64,000 nucleotides of DNA, taken from NCBI RefSeq assembly GCF_040954835.1, contig NC_090716.1:3211605-3275604 (forward strand). Direction: 5' to 3'. A program made the position numbers and the translations under genes. Origin of the DNA: Lepisosteus oculatus. Lineage: Eukaryota; Chordata; Actinopteri; Semionotiformes; Lepisosteidae. The notes beneath the pieces are model-generated. The model had not been told where the DNA came from. It worked only from the letters and a program-made list of their open reading frames with translations, and searched no databases. Shown here one piece after another: positions 24,700 through 39,600 of this stretch. The first letter of the stretch is position 1; each line of letters opens with the position of its first letter.

Positions 24700-27600
24700 C
24701 ATTCGTTACACTGTGGCTGTGTTGTGTGTGTTAAGCTGCTGTTGCACTGCAATTTCCCTCACGGGATCAATAAAGTATCTATCTATCAATCAACACATTT
24801 TGGCCCGTTAGTGGAATTACCACTCTGTTTATGACATCACCTATGGCTCAGTTTCACAGCCTATCCAGGACATGGGTGCGTGGAGGAAAGATTGCATTTG
24901 CACATGGCTTCTATGTCTACGTGCCTATTTATATGGCTGAGGTTTTTTTAAACAAAGAGACAATGGGACCCATTTACACAGCTAGGGTCAACAGGACAAC
25001 CGCGGTGGACCCACATGCTTCCAGTTACGAGCGCAGAACCACAACTGACGCTCCACACTGCGTCCGGTCCAACCCCTGCTCCCTTAACCGGCACGATTTT
25101 TATATTTCGGAGTTAGAAAGGATCGGCTTCGATGAGTGCATTTCAAATCTTTTTTGCCGACAAATACTACTTGCTAACTCTGCCTGCAGATCGCATTGGA
25201 ACATTTCTGCAGTGAAATATCTGCTGCACAACCTGTATTTATTCGCTCGTACATCAGTCATTACAGTGACTAGTGAGCAGGAAGGGCCAGTCAGAATTCA
25301 CACAAACCCTTGCTTTCGTCTGTGGCAAGACCAGCGGTTTGCGACAACATGGAGACCATACAATACTACTTTCACAAAGTTCCCGACTTTGTTCTTAATT
25401 CCGGAGATTCAAATTCCACAATACCGTCAACTCATTTTGTTACCGAGATTAAATAGCCGGTCCGAAACGGGGACGGCAGTTCTCCTTTAATTTACAGCAT
25501 CAGAATGGTTCTGGAAGCTGATGAATGCACAAGCTAAAGGAAACTGGGCTCACTTTTTTGTTTGCTTGTTTTCTTGGTCCTGAAGGCTGATGAGGTGTGT
25601 CATGTGCTCAATATGCTGCCGCAGATCTAAAACCTCCAGTTGCTGTCGGTGACACTGCAGATCTTTCTGGAGAACCTGGGTCGAACAACACCAATGAAAG
25701 GGGAAAAAAAAAGAAGGTGAACTTTTCCTTGTGATGGCCCCTTGTGAGACTGCAGACTCCGAAGCTCACCGGCCCTTCGTGCTGCTATTAAAAGGTCTTT
25801 TCTGAGCAGCGGTGCTGACGTAGAAAACCCAGAAACACAGTACCGAGAAAGAAAAGGATGAAGCCAGGAGGACGTGCGTCACCGTTCAGTGTGACTTTTC
25901 TCAGAAGGAGTAACTAAAAATTGCTCCAGGTAACTAGCTGTGTGAGAGACAAGCGAAGACCACCGATTTCGCTCATTAAGACCTCCACAGCACAACAAAA
26001 TAAAGACTTGCCTGACGGGGTGGTTTATTAATTGAAGGAAAAGGAAGGGCAGAAGAGACGCATAAAGGTGCCTTATGTGCGACCAGGGGAAATCTTTAAA
26101 ATAGTAACTTTCCACATTCAGTACTCTGTGCCTCGTTCTTGCTCTTGCGAGATTAAGTTACGAGTAAACTGCAGGCGTTTAAAAGAACAAAACAATTTCC
26201 GCTATACAACAAACTCCGAGCAGCGAGAGATGTTTGGTTAACAGTACGTCGTTGGAGCAAGCCAGGAGTTTCAGGCTCTGCGTCACATCGCTCCTTCACC
26301 AAACCACAGGCGCCTTCGAATTGCGGTCCGTTCCCACCTTGGGCACCTGCCCGTCGTGGTCGAAGATTTTCATCTCGTTCTCGACGCGGTGGAGCCAGCT
26401 GCCGTTCTCCTCGAAGCGCCTCCCCGCCTCCTGCAGGCGCCTCTGGATGTGCAAACGCTGGGTCTGCAGGGACGCCATCCGGCGCTCGTGCTTGCAGGTC
26501 GCCTAGGAAGGAAGTGGACACGTTGGCTTCTCAGACTGCATGAGACGAAGCAAGGAAGAGCAAGAAACGGGCACAAAGAAAAATAATCTGAAGAGAAAAA
26601 TGATATTGCATAAAATAAACACTATGATCTCTTAGACCGATGGGTTTTTTCCCATGAAACAGCCACTATGGATTCAGCAGTAAATTGTTGGATGCTGCAG
26701 GAATCTCATCTTTCCAAAAGCAACTAGGGGGGTGAAAGTGTGCATGAATTATGGCTCATCGAAAAAGTTTCTTTTAACATCAGAAATAAACCCTGACATT
26801 TAGCTTCCTTGCCTTTGCTTTAAAGATGCGCGATATAGCTGCGATGACAGAACCACGGCTTCACAAAGCAGTCTTGAAAGACCGATAAATCACTTCAGTG
26901 TTTTACAGGAGAACAAAGCTATTTATTCTAAAGGGAGCTCCCCTCTTGCAGGGCTGCGAGACAGAGTCTAGAATGAACGTGCATCAGAAAATCCACTCTT
27001 GAAACAAATCCAAACTAATACGGTTTTTTTTGTTTAAAAAAGGGCCAATGCACACACAGCAACGTTTTGGTCACCGTACCCCTGTTATATTTGTGACAAC
27101 AAATAAAAAAGAAATCATAAAGCTGAAAACAGTCATAAATAACTCAAAACCTGTGATGAAAGGTCAAACACTTTGCAACAGTTTACAAATCACCCACCTC
27201 TGTAATTACAGTACAAATGCTGACAGGTGGACATCATTTGCATTCAATGGAAATGCTACAAAATAACCATCACCATCTCAAAAGTCGATTTTTGAAGGCT
27301 CACAGAAGAAGTGTAACACGATTCCTAACAGGGCTGTGGTTTAGCTGTGGTGCACAGTTAATTACATACTACAACACAGCATGTTTCAGAGCGAAACACT
27401 CATCCTGCAACGGTCAGGATAGATTCCATTTGCTAATTAACAAAGTCATTGAACAAATTAGTTTGCAGTTTAAATTAAAAGCAAACATCAATCTTGCACA
27501 CTTATTTAAAGCACACCCCTCTGATACTTCCTACCTCCCAAAAAAATCTGCCTGGCAAGCTTATGAAAATAAGGGTCAATTTGCATGTCAATCCACGAGT

Positions 27601-30600
27601 CCATTGGAAATTATGAAAATTTCCACAGGATTTACGATCGACACGCACAGAGCCTCATGCAAGTTGCAAAGCAACAAGTCTTTGAGGTGTGGCAACACGA
27701 ACAGGAATTGTACAGTCCATTCCAGAATGACCACTTTCTCGCACAGACTTGGTCCATCTTTGACGACAAATCCTTAAGATTTTCTCTGCTCCTCCAAATA
27801 TTCCTGCAACGCTTGGGAAAATAAGCAGGTTGCAAAACATTTCCCTTATCAGGTCAGCTCTCACCTGCATGAGGCAAGGCTTTGCCAAGATCATTTCCAC
27901 CTAGAAAACTGATTGAGTCTCCAAAATAAATGAATGACACGCTCAACCAAAAAGCAATAGAGTGAACCACCATCGGAAACTGGACTTGGGGGGCAGGTGG
28001 TAAATAATTGTGTCATTAAGTCTGTTAAATATTCTAAACACACTTCTCCAGCAATGAAGTGAGACAGATGACTAAACAGGTCTCCTAAAAGCCTGGAGTA
28101 CTGTAGACAGACTAAACCCATTGTGTAAAGTGGTTATGCGTTACAGGGGTAATGTACAGTCAGCTAATATACATATTATATCATTATCCCTGTAACATTA
28201 CCCACTCTATTGTAGTCCACATCCCATGCATGCATTATGGAATCTCACCTTCTCAGCTTTGTCATATGAGCAGAGCAGCTGAATTTGCTGGTGACACTGC
28301 TCTCTGTAATAGGTTTTCAGTTCATTCTCCTTCAGCTGCCTTTCCAGATTCAGAAAATCTTTTCGAATCTGCATTCTGCTGGAAAAGACGCTCTTCAGCG
28401 ATTCTTCCAACCTAACAGGGAAGGAAATAAAAAAAACATAGGAAGTGTTTAGCTGTAAAATGGTGGCAGGGTAATAATAATAAAAAAAAACCAAACATCT
28501 AACATTACCTAAGTTAATAAAGACAAAATGAAAGCCGAGAACTGCCACCAGGTCTTCCACTTATAAATAAGAAAAAAACATCAAGGTAATTAGAAAAAAA
28601 AACCTGATATACTAAGCAAAAATTAGAATTAAGATGATTAATATTTAGATGCCCTCTAGCATCTAAATTCAGAAACAATGCATTACAGGTATGGACAGAA
28701 AATTCCCTTTACTGAAACGGGTTCACTGTAAGCCGTCTTTATGGTCCCGTTTCAGTCAATAATCTCGCCTTAAAAGGTGGAAACAGAAGGAGCAAATTTC
28801 AAATGGTTCAATTTGATAACATGTAGCTAATGTCACAGGGGGGTTAAACAGGACACTTTCTAATAGAAAGGGCAGAGAAACGGAAGGGTTCTTAGTGGTG
28901 CTAAAAAAAGCCCTGTGAAACCATACAGACGCAAGTTCCTGAACCCATCCTTTTATTATACAGAAAGGCAGGTTCTTTGACGGTAAATAAACAAGGCAGA
29001 CTTGCGTCAATAGTAGTCTGGGAAAAAAAATAAAATAAGTTGCAGGGATGTGACTGCACTTCTCAATGTAACCCCTGTGATGCTGTAGCTGCTGCCGGTT
29101 GCCAAACTTCTGAATTTTTAATAGCGATGGATCTGCAGCTCTTAAACTCCAGATACTGTAGCTGATAGATTCCAGCTCCGGCGAATTAAGTGAGAGGGAG
29201 CAGTAAGTCGGCAAATTTAAAAATGCCTTAGCTATTGCACCCTTGCAGTTTCCATCCCAAACGGAGGACTTTTAGTTCCTTCCATTATAAACAGAATAAA
29301 GCTGCTCAATCCGAATGAGGTGGCTTAATGCAAGGTCCTAGACTCAACTGCAGACCACCTCCTTCCATGGGCAACGTTTAGAGAAACTACACTGGGTGTG
29401 GATGTCCGACGAACCTCCATTCCATTAACAAAGGACACCAGGAGCGAACAAGCAATTGAACAGCTCAGTTTCACCGACCACCACCCCTCTGGGATCAACA
29501 TCCCAAAGGCAGCGTAACTATTCTCAGCTCATCTGAAGAAGGCCTTTAAAAAAAAAAAAGTTGTGCTCAAAGGATCAAACGTGACAGAGTCCTCCCCTTT
29601 CTCATGCTTGGATTAGGAGTTGCCTGGGGATACACCGAGGCATTGAAATTAATCGCCTAAATATCACAAATTATACGTCGTATTTAGACATCGTGAAAAG
29701 AATAGAGCAGCTGGCAAAAGGTTCCGAATGAAATGCAGGATATTAGTTATCTTTGTCAAATAAAGTGTCCTGCCTGTGGCGCTACACGCACAAAGCTCGT
29801 CCTTCTCCCATGCAAACCTCCCAACATTGTTATTGCACACTTGTTTTTTTTTAAAAGGAGAAAACCTCCCATTGAAACGAATCGGAAAGAAACGTTTAAC
29901 AAGCGCCTGCAGGGTGCTCTTAAATCAGCACCCGGGAAGACTCGTGCGACACCGCGCAATTTCGCCGCAGAACCCGACGGGCGTGGACGCAGCGGTGGGT
30001 CTGGGGTGACAGGCACAAACGGACTCCACTTCCGGAGCTTACTTCTCGATCTCGGCCTGCTTGTGCTGGGAGACCGCCATCAGGCTCAGACGGCGGCTCT
30101 CTGGGAGGGCCAAGCTCTTCTCCTCGAATTCTTTCAACTTCTGTCTCAGCATGAGAATCTGGAAGCAGGAGGACAGAAAAGAAAATCGCACTGGGAACAG
30201 AACGGCGGGCGCACAGCGAGTCTTCAACTGAACTCGCTCTGCATTCTTGTATGGGGGAAGGAGACCCACCTGTGAAATAGGTGCTAAACCATAAAAGCAG
30301 CAGATGCGAGATGCTCAAGCATCAAAATGCAAAAAGGAGGGTCCCTAACTGTTATCCTCAAAGGCTGCGTTCGCGCAGGTGTCTCAGGCCTGTTTGAGAC
30401 ATTAACAGCTCAAGACACGGGGAAAAGGGTTACATTAGTGCAATTAAACCATCGCTGGGCCAGTATGCACCGTGCCCTTAAGACATAAACTGAATTAAAG
30501 AGGATTTCATTAACTGCCCGATTGCAGCCTTAGGAGATGGGAGTTGGCACCTTTATTTGAAGCTCAACTTCGGCTTCTCATGTCGCTTGGGATAATGCCA

Positions 30601-33600
30601 AGCTTTTGCCCTGCGCTGTGCCCCCCTCTGCCCTCTGTATCACACTGTGGCACTGGGGTTGCTCTGCTTACCTCCTTCGACTGCTTTTCACAGATCACAG
30701 CGTACTGGCTGACGTGACTGTCGAGGCTGACGACGTTGCTCTTCAGCTGGAAAGAGGGAGGAAGACCGCAAACATGTTTTAAACGAGACAGGTGTCTTCA
30801 CCACCCCTTCAATCGACCTCGAACTCTCACAACAGATCGCAGTGCACGCAGAGTTTAGAACTTTTCCCCGGGTTTTCTGAAAGATGCTAAACTGAAGCTT
30901 CCATAAACTTACACAAAACCCTTAAATACTCACAGGAAAGTGCAGTAGAGTCTAGTTGTGCTGGTTGGAGGCCAGACTTTAACACACTGATATATAGCCT
31001 TTACAGTGAAAGCAGACACTTCCACCGATTTCAAGCCTGCAGTGCTCAGTTCTATGAAATCAGTAACAGGAACTCGAACGTTATTCACTGGAACATGTGT
31101 CAGGCTGCCAGAGGAGGAGGCTGTCTGCAGGGAAAACAAAATACTGTATCGATCTACCCAGAGGTGATCGGGGAGAGCTGTTTTCATCTATACTGCTGCT
31201 AAAAGATGCAATATTAACCCTGGTGTCCTGGCTAAATTCCTGACTGCCCAAAATTCCCCCTGGTTTCACTGGTTAAATACCCCCCCCCCCGGCTGATATA
31301 TTAGGACCCCATCCCCAGAGAGTAACGAGTTGAACCTCTGTAGGTGCAGCTGGAGCTGTACGGGAAAAGGACATATTCCAAGCAAGCTTGCCTCGCAGGA
31401 TTGGCACGGAGATGACGGTAATGGTCTGTGGGCCGACCTGCATTTTCCACGGGTTCTCTATAGCTTGGAATTCTGGGGATTGCTCCAGCTAACACCATTG
31501 GCCAATCCCGTCCTTCTCAATCAAACCACCCTTTGCCTCCCCACTGAGGAAGTGCTCCGCTCGACTGGGGAATACGGTCTTCCTCGTCTCTCTTGCAGCT
31601 GAGCTGCTGGTGCACAACAGCCCCACCTGGCACCACCCAGGGGGAGAGAAATAAAGCCTGGGAACCTTCAGGATAAAGGTGCGAGTTTAATTACTTCCCC
31701 GATTCTACACTTATCGCCCCGTGAGGAAGTGGGATGTGTACATACGGATGACTTTATGTCCTTGGCCCTGTTGGCGTACTTCAGGGTGTTGTAGGTGTCC
31801 TCGTAGGACATGGAGGAAGGACTGACGTTGGCGATCATGATGGTTCGGCAGTTTCCTCCCAGGGAGTCCTTCAGGAGTCGAGTGAGCTTGCTGTCTCTGT
31901 ACGGGATGTGAGACTTCTTGCTCTGTGGAATCAAAGAACAGAAAAGACGAACGCGCGTTATGAATTTCTTTGCGGGAAAAACACACCCAACTTGCCACAG
32001 ATCTCGAGTTCTACGAGTGTATAACGCAAACAACTGCTCCGTTGTCTCCGCCATTAAGTCCTTGAAAAGGAGATTGTATACACTACATCTATAAAAATTA
32101 TAGCCTAAATAACTAAGGCTAGGTTCAGTCGAATTTGACCGATACATCACACGATAGGTGACAGGGTTCTTAATCAAAAAAAATTAAGAACGCAAACTAT
32201 TAAGAAAAAAAAAACAAGTCTGGACTTTGATGCATTTTCCCAAACTGCAGAATGCTTTTTTCCTAAGATTTCTTTTTGAGGGTCTAAGACTCCCATCAAA
32301 TGGCAGCCTGGGTGAAATCCACCCTCTTCTCAGATTTTTATTTCGGCAGGTAAACAAAATTAACCAGCAGAACAAACCGCCAGTCCCCACAGCACGCCGG
32401 GGCTTCGATTTAACGATGACTCACCGCTGTAGTTCAGGTTTATTAGAACTCGGGAGGCTGGAGGGAAACGGAGTCTGTCTGATGTCTGAAACATTCAGGG
32501 ACGCACTTTATCCGGCACTAGCGACCTGACTACCATTTCTGGGCTGGCAGCTACCTTAGCCTTTGCCCAGAGAGAGAGACTGGTGAACGGCGTGAAAGAA
32601 AAACTATAGGAAGACAAACCCTTTGATGTCCTTCCTTTCATCTACAGGGCTATAGAACAGCTTAATTCACAGACGCATATAAAGGTTTCATTTCAGATTG
32701 TGAAACAGTGAGGCTAATAGTAAATCATAACCTGCTGTATCTTAACCAACATCATTAACAAAGATAAAGATAGAAAGCAAATACAGGTGTCCCTTTGTTG
32801 ACATTACAAAAGTCAGTTACCCCTGCAGCCTTTTTATTTTTAATGATGCATAATCACAGGTTTACTTGCGGAGGGAAAACTTTGTTTCGGGAGATGGCAC
32901 TTATCCTGCCAGGATCTTTTGAAAACACACGAGGAGCTCAACAACAGCCGGGAATGTCTGCCCCCGTGCTTGCCTTCCTCCCCGAGCTGAACTTGCCCAT
33001 GCGGCTGACTTAGTGCCTGCTCTGCAGCAGGGCCTCTTTTTTTCCCCCAAGAAACGTTTTGCCAATTTCTTCGCGGCCTCCCTCCGTTGAAGAACGGAGA
33101 GAGCTCCCGTCTCGGAACCAGTAACCAAACAAATCCGGTCGCCGCAAGACGCTCAAACGTTTTACGTGCTTCTGATCACCGATTTTGGCCAGTGCATCAC
33201 TGTCTTAGCCTTGCTCCTCTGAGGGAGCTGCTCCGCTCATACCAAGATATAAACATAGAAACCTGCACAACTGTATTACAAACACTGCAGCCTCAAATCT
33301 CAAGTTCCTGCTCCACGGTTAAAGAAACAAGCTTGATCCTGACAGAATGAAGGGAAATAATGCACCAGTCTTGCATACACCTTGCCAGAGCCCCCCCCCC
33401 CACAGCCTGGAAGAAATTCCACAAATTTTAAGAGCAGCCCAGCATTATCCACCCCGAGAGACGAAACCAAAGATACTGGAGATAAAATGAAGTCCGCAAC
33501 ACGGAACTTGAACCACATTCCCATCTGCTGCTCCTGAAATGCGAAGCATTTGCTGGCAGGCAGAAGGGAAACAACCTTGGCCCGGCTCATGGCCGGGGGA

Positions 33601-36600
33601 AAAAAAAAAGGGAATTACATCCGAACCCCGCGCCAACAACAACAACAACAACAACTCTGCAGAGCAACAGCTGAGTATCAAAACGCGAGGAAGAAAATGA
33701 GATTTTACAGTGGGAAGAGTAGATCAGTGGGGCTCTCCCTCTGCTCAAAAGCTGGGCTTTGTATAAAGAGATGAAGAAAGGGACTAAAACACTCAAATCG
33801 AAACGTGCCGTTTACAACAGAAATGTATAACAACGGGAGCACGGCACAAACATTCTATGAATATAATTTCTTGGCTTGAAATCCCGACAGGCACATTTCA
33901 CTTTACCATTTTCCAACGCTCCTACCCCACCAAAAACCACTCATTGGGACACGCCAACGATAAATAATAAACTAGCTATTGCACTTCGACATTAAATCAT
34001 CACACAGTGCACTGCAGGCCAGCTGTTTCATTCTCGGGCTAAAACGCTCTACATCTGGAAATAAAATTTATACATCTCCATTTGAGGCACGGGAATCGAT
34101 CACCTCATGGGAGCCCCGTCTCGCTGAGGGCAAAGGCTGCTTGGAGGCTGCTACAGTCTCTTCGTCCCACTTAAGAAAATTGGCTGTTTCATTAGCAAGA
34201 CCTACTTTGGCGAAGCCTGTTCCCCCACAGCAAGCCCCCCGGGGAACTGCAGACAATGCTCTGTTCGTACCGCCATATAAAACAGGTTTGGGTCATCGGG
34301 TGTCGTTAGTAACGATTTTCGCTGCACAGACTGAAAAGCGCATTCGAAGGGATGGAGGTGGCGAGGCCACCAGAATCGCAACACAATAGATGATGTTTAC
34401 CTTGGGTATGAAACTCAATGGAAGCGCTACCTTAAGAAAGATCAGCCCTCACCAACTGGCAGAAATTATTGGGAGATCGCAGCCCAGTGGGCAAGATACA
34501 AGAACATTAAAATAATGTCACACTTTTCCCCCCCGATTACAACCATGCGATGCATTCCAAACATTATTCTTAAACAAAAAAAAGCCCGTCTTTCAGACTG
34601 CATTCTTAAAGGTGTAACCACTACACATGCCTGTTGTGAAATCCTCCATAGCAATTCTGTGAAACCTTAAGACCTGGGGAGGTAGCTGGATATTTGATGG
34701 CAGCAGCTTCATGCGAACAGACAGGAGCCTGTGACGGAATTCTTGGATGTCGTGAAGCCGGGCTAACAGAGCAGAGGGAAAGCCAAGGTGGGTTCTGTGT
34801 AACACATAATCACAATTTTGTTCCCCCCCTGAAGCGGTTTCAGAAGTCCAGCCCATAAAACTGCACATCCAAATCAGTCTGAACGTAGGGATGGACTTAA
34901 GGGTAGCGCCGCAGGATTGTCAATTAGAAATCTGTGCATTGCCAGGCTCTGCGACAAGCAGCTTAGCCATAAACTGCCAAAGAGAAAGGGGTCAGCCAGA
35001 CAAATAAGATATTCCTGTAAAAGTTCTACAGAAAAACCCGCAGACAGATGGAAGGCTATTGGGTATCTCGGGCTGCTTAATCTGGAACAAAATGATACTG
35101 AATGAAACGCCTTTGCACTAAGGGAACCTGCAAACTGGATAAACAGACAAAAAACCCGTGGCCTCTCCTTTTGTCTTGCAGCAGATGTCCCGGTGCAGTG
35201 ACATCTAAAGAGACAAGGACAGACGGGCACAACCACACAGACAGACCCTGCTCATCCTGTAGTTGGGGGATCATATTACTGTACATTGACAGTACGTTCA
35301 GACATAAATGTGAGTGCCTTACATGCAACCTTCCCCTAGGGACAAGAGGAAGCTGAGACTACTTAGTAACAAGCTAATGAATGCAGATAGTGTGAAACAA
35401 TACCCAAACGCTCTAGATCAGCCCAGTCCACAGAGCCAGCCATAAACCACTCGGAAAAATGAGCCAGTTACAGAACAGGATTGGCAATGGAGCCTGACAG
35501 CAGCGCCTTCGTTTTTGTTTTAAACACACTAAAAAAATATAAGCATCAAACACCACATAGCACTAACAATCCCATGTACTGTAGCAGCTTCCATAGGGCT
35601 CCGTGAGTAATTCAGCAACTTTGTCCACGTTAAAGCTTTGTTTTTCAGACCACCTCATCCAACCAGCTGTGGAAAAATATTCTTTTTTTTCTTCCTTTGT
35701 AACACTCCCCCCCCCCCAGCTCTGGGACAGAGCTCACAAAATTCATAACTTATTTCTCCCGACTGGCGATGTAAATACACTTTGTTTTAGAAAGAAACAG
35801 CAGACGAAGGCCACATTATAAGTATTTTAACCCCACATTAACACATTTTACTCGAGTTTGCTCTAATCCACTCTCCAACAGCGGAACCCCATGAATTAGA
35901 ACTGATAATATACCCTTGGAGCATCGTAAAAAATATGGGATTGATTACGACAGCATAATGGTTTCCATCACCTGTTTTACTGCTTAGGAGGCTTGGAGGC
36001 TCATGCAATCACAATTTTCTTTAACCCTTCGTGTCTGCGAGCAAGCCTACCGAACCTTATAAAACGTCTGCACAGATGCAGCGGGACAACGGTAATCCTT
36101 TAATACAGAACTGGGGTTAACTCTGCAGCCCAGTGCTCCAGCTAGTGCTGGAAACAATTAAAGCAAGCCCAGTCTAAAGAGCAACCCCCCGGGACTGGCA
36201 AAGAGTAACCTTTGGATATAGCAGCAGTCCAAAACTGTACAGGTGGGCTGAGGGAATCCATTAACGTAATATATTTACAAGCGTTGTGTGTGGGTTCTAC
36301 AAGAACCAGCACTAAAACTTGGAAACAGGCAAAGGACGTGTCTTGCAAATGTGGGCAATGTATTCAAGTTTTCAGCAATTTTCTCTTCAAAAACAGCACA
36401 CAATTTCAGGGGGAAAAAAAAAATCACCACCTCAAGGCATAATTCCAAGGTATATCCTCAAATATGAGTTACAAAAGAGGGATTAGTGGGGATCGTCTAT
36501 CAATCCATCAAGTCAAAGGCAAGAATGTACAGCACTCACATAAAATCGAAGGTGCAGCCAAGAATGACAGCTTCAGAGATCCAAAACCCAGACAATAAAA

Positions 36601-39600
36601 AAAACGCTAAATGAGATGCCGGTGGGATACTTTGAACTAAACTTTTTTTTTAAAAGAAAAACAGTTACAGTATTTGAAGAAAAAAAAATAACAGGGTGCA
36701 TGATTGAGTAGATATGATCTTAAAAAAAATGTTCAGTGCAAATCTTCCCTTTAACACTTTTTTTTCTGTAAAGAGCTCAAGTGAGCAACTATCACAGAGT
36801 AGGTGTATGTCCTGTTGGCAAACGGCTCCGTTTTTTTTACGCCAACATAGCAGCTCTTCATTACAACGCAGCAAGAGCTGCTGAGCAGTAGAACAAGCCT
36901 AAACAAAGACTCCAGTATTATCCATGTGACCTTGGACAATTTAGGGAAGACATTAAAAATTTGCCCCTTATTAGAAAAGGATTTCACAGCAATAAACTTG
37001 GCAAAAAAAACAGGAGAAAGGGCACTTCAACTTTTATGTGCTGGATGTTCCCAAGAAAGAAATCTGGGTGTAATTCAGACAGTACACTTAAAGCTTTTCT
37101 AAGAAGAACCCACACAGAAACTCTCCTGAGGGTAATTGTCATTGCCATGGATTTGAGACAGAATAAAACCAATGACACATACTTATCTGCCTCTGTTTAA
37201 CTGGCCTTCGATTTGAAATATCAGCCATGGAAGAAAAAGGTATTTTTTTTCCCCCAGACCAAAAACTGCTTTTGCTTCCCTCTCTTTTCCTAAACAAGCG
37301 TTTAGAATACACCGCACACAGGCATCGTGTTTTTAAGTCTGTTCAGCTGCCAAAACTTCAACTGTTAAGTAGTCTGCTCAGCTGGCTGAAGTGTCATATA
37401 AACTGGGTATCCTGCAACTTTTCATCTATAGGCAGACAGCTCTGTCAAATGCACCATGGCCTTGGAGAACTCTCCACCACTGGCAACAGTATGTATTCAT
37501 CAGAAAGACAGGCCCGGGTGCCACGTGAGGCAGCAGAGCTCCACCTTTGCCTCGTACACCAAGAAGTCAAGCATCCAGGGAGCAGCCTGGAGAAGGTTCG
37601 ACCCGGGCACTCGCAATCGCTGAATGGAACCATCACAGCAGGCGCGGACAGCCACCGAACTGCGCCAGGCGCAGCTGGGAAATACAGAGCCGGAAACGAA
37701 CCCTGAGCGCTTTTGGGATAGAAAGGCATGAGGCCCCCCTTTCGACACAAGACGTTCGTGGGTATTTGGAAACAAAGCACATAGAACATGAAAAGCCATT
37801 CAAAATGGATGTTGATTTAAGGAAGACTACCGGAGGAAGCTGTTGGATCAACAGATTCCAATAAACGCCGGGCGTCTTCCTCACGCTCGTCCACCCTTCC
37901 AAAATACTATACACCACACTGCCTTGCCACTGCAACTGTCTTATCTTTCACTGCCAGGCGTCCAACCCTCCTCCACTCACGTTTCAGCGCAGCATGAGAT
38001 ACACACACCAGGAAACCGTATACCGTGCTCCGGCAAAAGATAACTAATTACAGAAAGGGAATATTACACCTCCAAACTTCAACAAAAACCTCCTCTCTTA
38101 AAGCAAACTCCCATGTGTCGTGAAGCCATCGCTTGAAAACAAATTAGGCCGAATTCCCATGTGAGCACTGTCCTCGCCTGGGTGGAGCTCTGGTCACTCT
38201 TCAAAGGCCTGGCCCCAGGCGGGAAGCGTCTAGGATTGGCACTTCAGCGAGGAACCAGAGAACAACAGAAACGAGAGCAGAGGGTAGAGAATGGACCTCA
38301 AACCCTTCTGACTTGAGCTGAGCCGCACCCGCAGGAAACAGAGCCATCGCCACCCAGAAACGGGCGCCATGGCGACGCGGCGCCTGGCGCGTGAACTTTC
38401 GAGGCCGCCGGGCGGCGCACACCTTAGGGTCCGCCAGGGCGTTGATGACGTTTCCGAGGGCCAGCAGCGAGCGGTTGATGTTGGCCCCCTCCCGGAACCT
38501 GGCGCCTTTGGCGTTGGTGGCCCCGGCCCGCTCGGATCCCGCCAGGTCAATGAGGCTCATCTTGGCGATCCGGACGTCCTGGTTAATGCCGGCCGTTTTC
38601 TCCCGCTGCCGCACGTAAACCTGGAAAGGAAGCCAGGAGGCGTCAGCCGGAGCGGCGCGGCGGCACCCGCGGCCTCGGCGCCGTCCGGAGGTCTACCAGC
38701 CTCGAGAGGAGAGGCACTCGTGCGGAAAACGCAGAGCTGTACAATTTCGGCACGTCTTATGTTCTAAAAACGTCACTCAAGTCGAAAACCCCCTGCGGAG
38801 TCCGGATGTCATTTTCTTGGTGGAAAGGAATTTGAAAGGCTTAAACCAACCAAAATCAATCATCCACCTAGCGCCCATTAAGACAAGGATAAAACCCCAT
38901 AAAAAAAAGTAATGAAGCCTACCAAAAACGTTGCAGACCTAAGGAAGATGCAAAATGTAAGAAAACGTTGTAGCTTTAGTTGAACAAATCGAGGGATCTC
39001 TCTTCTAGGTGAAGCTACATGAAGAAACATGATCCATCTTCGTGTTTCTTAATGTAGCTTATCCTAGAGGAATCTCTCTGACCTCACAGGACGTATGATT
39101 GCACCACACCCGATGGAGACGGTACCCTCTCACCCCTTTACCTGAAACACTGCGTGGGATCGCGACGAGCAGGCATTCACATCAGTGGGATGCTGTGTTC
39201 TGTTGCGGTTGCCATAATCTAGAGCTTCAAGGATATGCTCTGTGGATTTGGGCTACAAAGTGTTGGGCGAGACACAAAAGAACTTTGGTTATCTTTAGAG
39301 GCCTTTAATCAATGCTGGGATTTTTTTATAGATTTTTTTTTTTAAAGCAAATTAAAACAAAAGAGAAAAACAAAAAATGGTGGCTGCCATCACATCTCCA
39401 GCTGCTTATTAACAACCACCACAAACAACTCTCTCAAGTGACCAAGACCAGAGGAAGAAGAGGAACTCTATAACCAAAAAAAAAGGCTCTCTTTATAGTT
39501 CTAGAATCCACATTTCTGCAAAGGAATTAGTTGAAGTCTGGAAAAGTGCTCCAGCAGTGTATCTGGGGACTAACTCAGCGGGGCCTTTCATTCAGCTTCT

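Larger units (their letters stand above)
23920..25553 (-). other. KIF18A: KIF18A intron 12, repeat-filled
   Basis: Mostly a LINE 3' end (24.24-24.80 kb) followed by an unclassified interspersed repeat (25.02-25.44 kb). Confidence 0.85.

Noticed and set aside
27217..27777. 186-codon plus-strand frame in intron 10
   Set aside because: No domain, no codon bias or splice context; probably chance in AT-rich DNA.
31205..31290. Possible further 5S-SINE fragment
   Set aside because: Only about 20 bp of likeness to the SINE body; too short to call.
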